This document shows, one piece after another, positions 63,961-64,000 of a stretch of 64,000 nucleotides of DNA. Every line of letters begins with the position of its first letter. The stretch's first letter is position 1. The notes under the pieces were generated by a model. That model did not search any database. It had not been told where the DNA came from and was given only the letters and a program-made list of their open reading frames with translations. The stretch is taken from positions 1 through 64,000 of the forward strand of contig NZ_JBDKWZ010000014.1 of assembly GCF_039710355.1 (NCBI RefSeq). Reading direction: 5' to 3'. This stretch comes from Rapidithrix thailandica (GTDB taxonomy: Bacteria > Bacteroidota > Bacteroidia > Cytophagales > Flammeovirgaceae). The translations under genes were made by a program, and so were the position numbers.

Positions 63961-64000
63961 ATACAATTAACATGAATGCGAATTCGAAAACGGAGTTCTT

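Noticed and set aside
1..64000. tRNA or rRNA genes
   Set aside because: Looked for cloverleaf-like GC-rich segments with TTC-G-A-TC arms and for rRNA signature sequences; none recognised. A tRNAscan run would be decisive.

Overview
The window looks like part of a large plasmid or secondary replicon of a Bacteroidota bacterium, most likely a marine or host-associated member of the Cytophagales. The taxonomic reading rests on SusC/SusD-type outer-membrane uptake genes, a type IX secretion (T9SS) C-terminal sorting domain, lipoprotein signals and YD/RHS proteins of the NHLGNVLA type. The replicon reading rests on a Rep_3 initiator (24420-25433, minus) with about 18 iterons upstream, followed by divergent parA-parB and a dinD-like gene (26873-29648). 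The genus cannot be fixed from the sequence alone.

Layout. 1-6919 (minus strand): four orphan RHS core modules, three of them followed by a variable toxin tip and a small downstream gene that is probably its immunity partner. Every module is damaged by stops or frameshifts, and a decayed IS1-family element sits between them. 7162-12785: small hypothetical membrane or lipoprotein genes and gene remnants, plus an ArsR-family regulator and a quinone-oxidoreductase-like gene sharing a matching operator palindrome. 12840-14415: GtrA-family and acyltransferase-3 membrane proteins. 14517-24144: a 2128-residue secreted esterase with a T9SS tail, a divergent SGNH esterase and an SDR resembling D-mannonate oxidoreductase. 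24393-29785: replication and partition core. 29824-34882: two paralogous GAF-PAS-PAS-PAS histidine kinases.

35566-54900 is a polysaccharide utilisation locus: FucP-type fucose permease, LacI regulator, beta-helix/PDZ lipoprotein, GH29 alpha-L-fucosidase and a sulfatase on the plus strand; then SRPBCC protein, second sulfatase, GH20 hexosaminidase, SusD and SusC on the minus strand. The enzymes point to a sulfated, fucosylated, hexosamine-containing glycan. A LacI-type operator lies before the beta-helix/GH29 operon and a similar site lies before fucP, which suggests one regulator for both. 55989-60798 carries three secreted repeat proteins with a shared C-terminal module. 61182-63758 holds two AraC-family regulators and a PEBP (YbhB-like) protein.

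The most unusual signals are not single genes: (i) the same 15-bp insertion carrying an in-frame stop interrupts the NHLG/NVLA motif of three RHS modules; (ii) a 161-bp non-autonomous element is present in six copies, with GAAGTG/CACTTC ends and 3-bp target duplications at four of the five copies with both ends; (iii) several frameshifts sit at homopolymers, one of them an A-AAA-AAG slippery heptamer in the correct phase.
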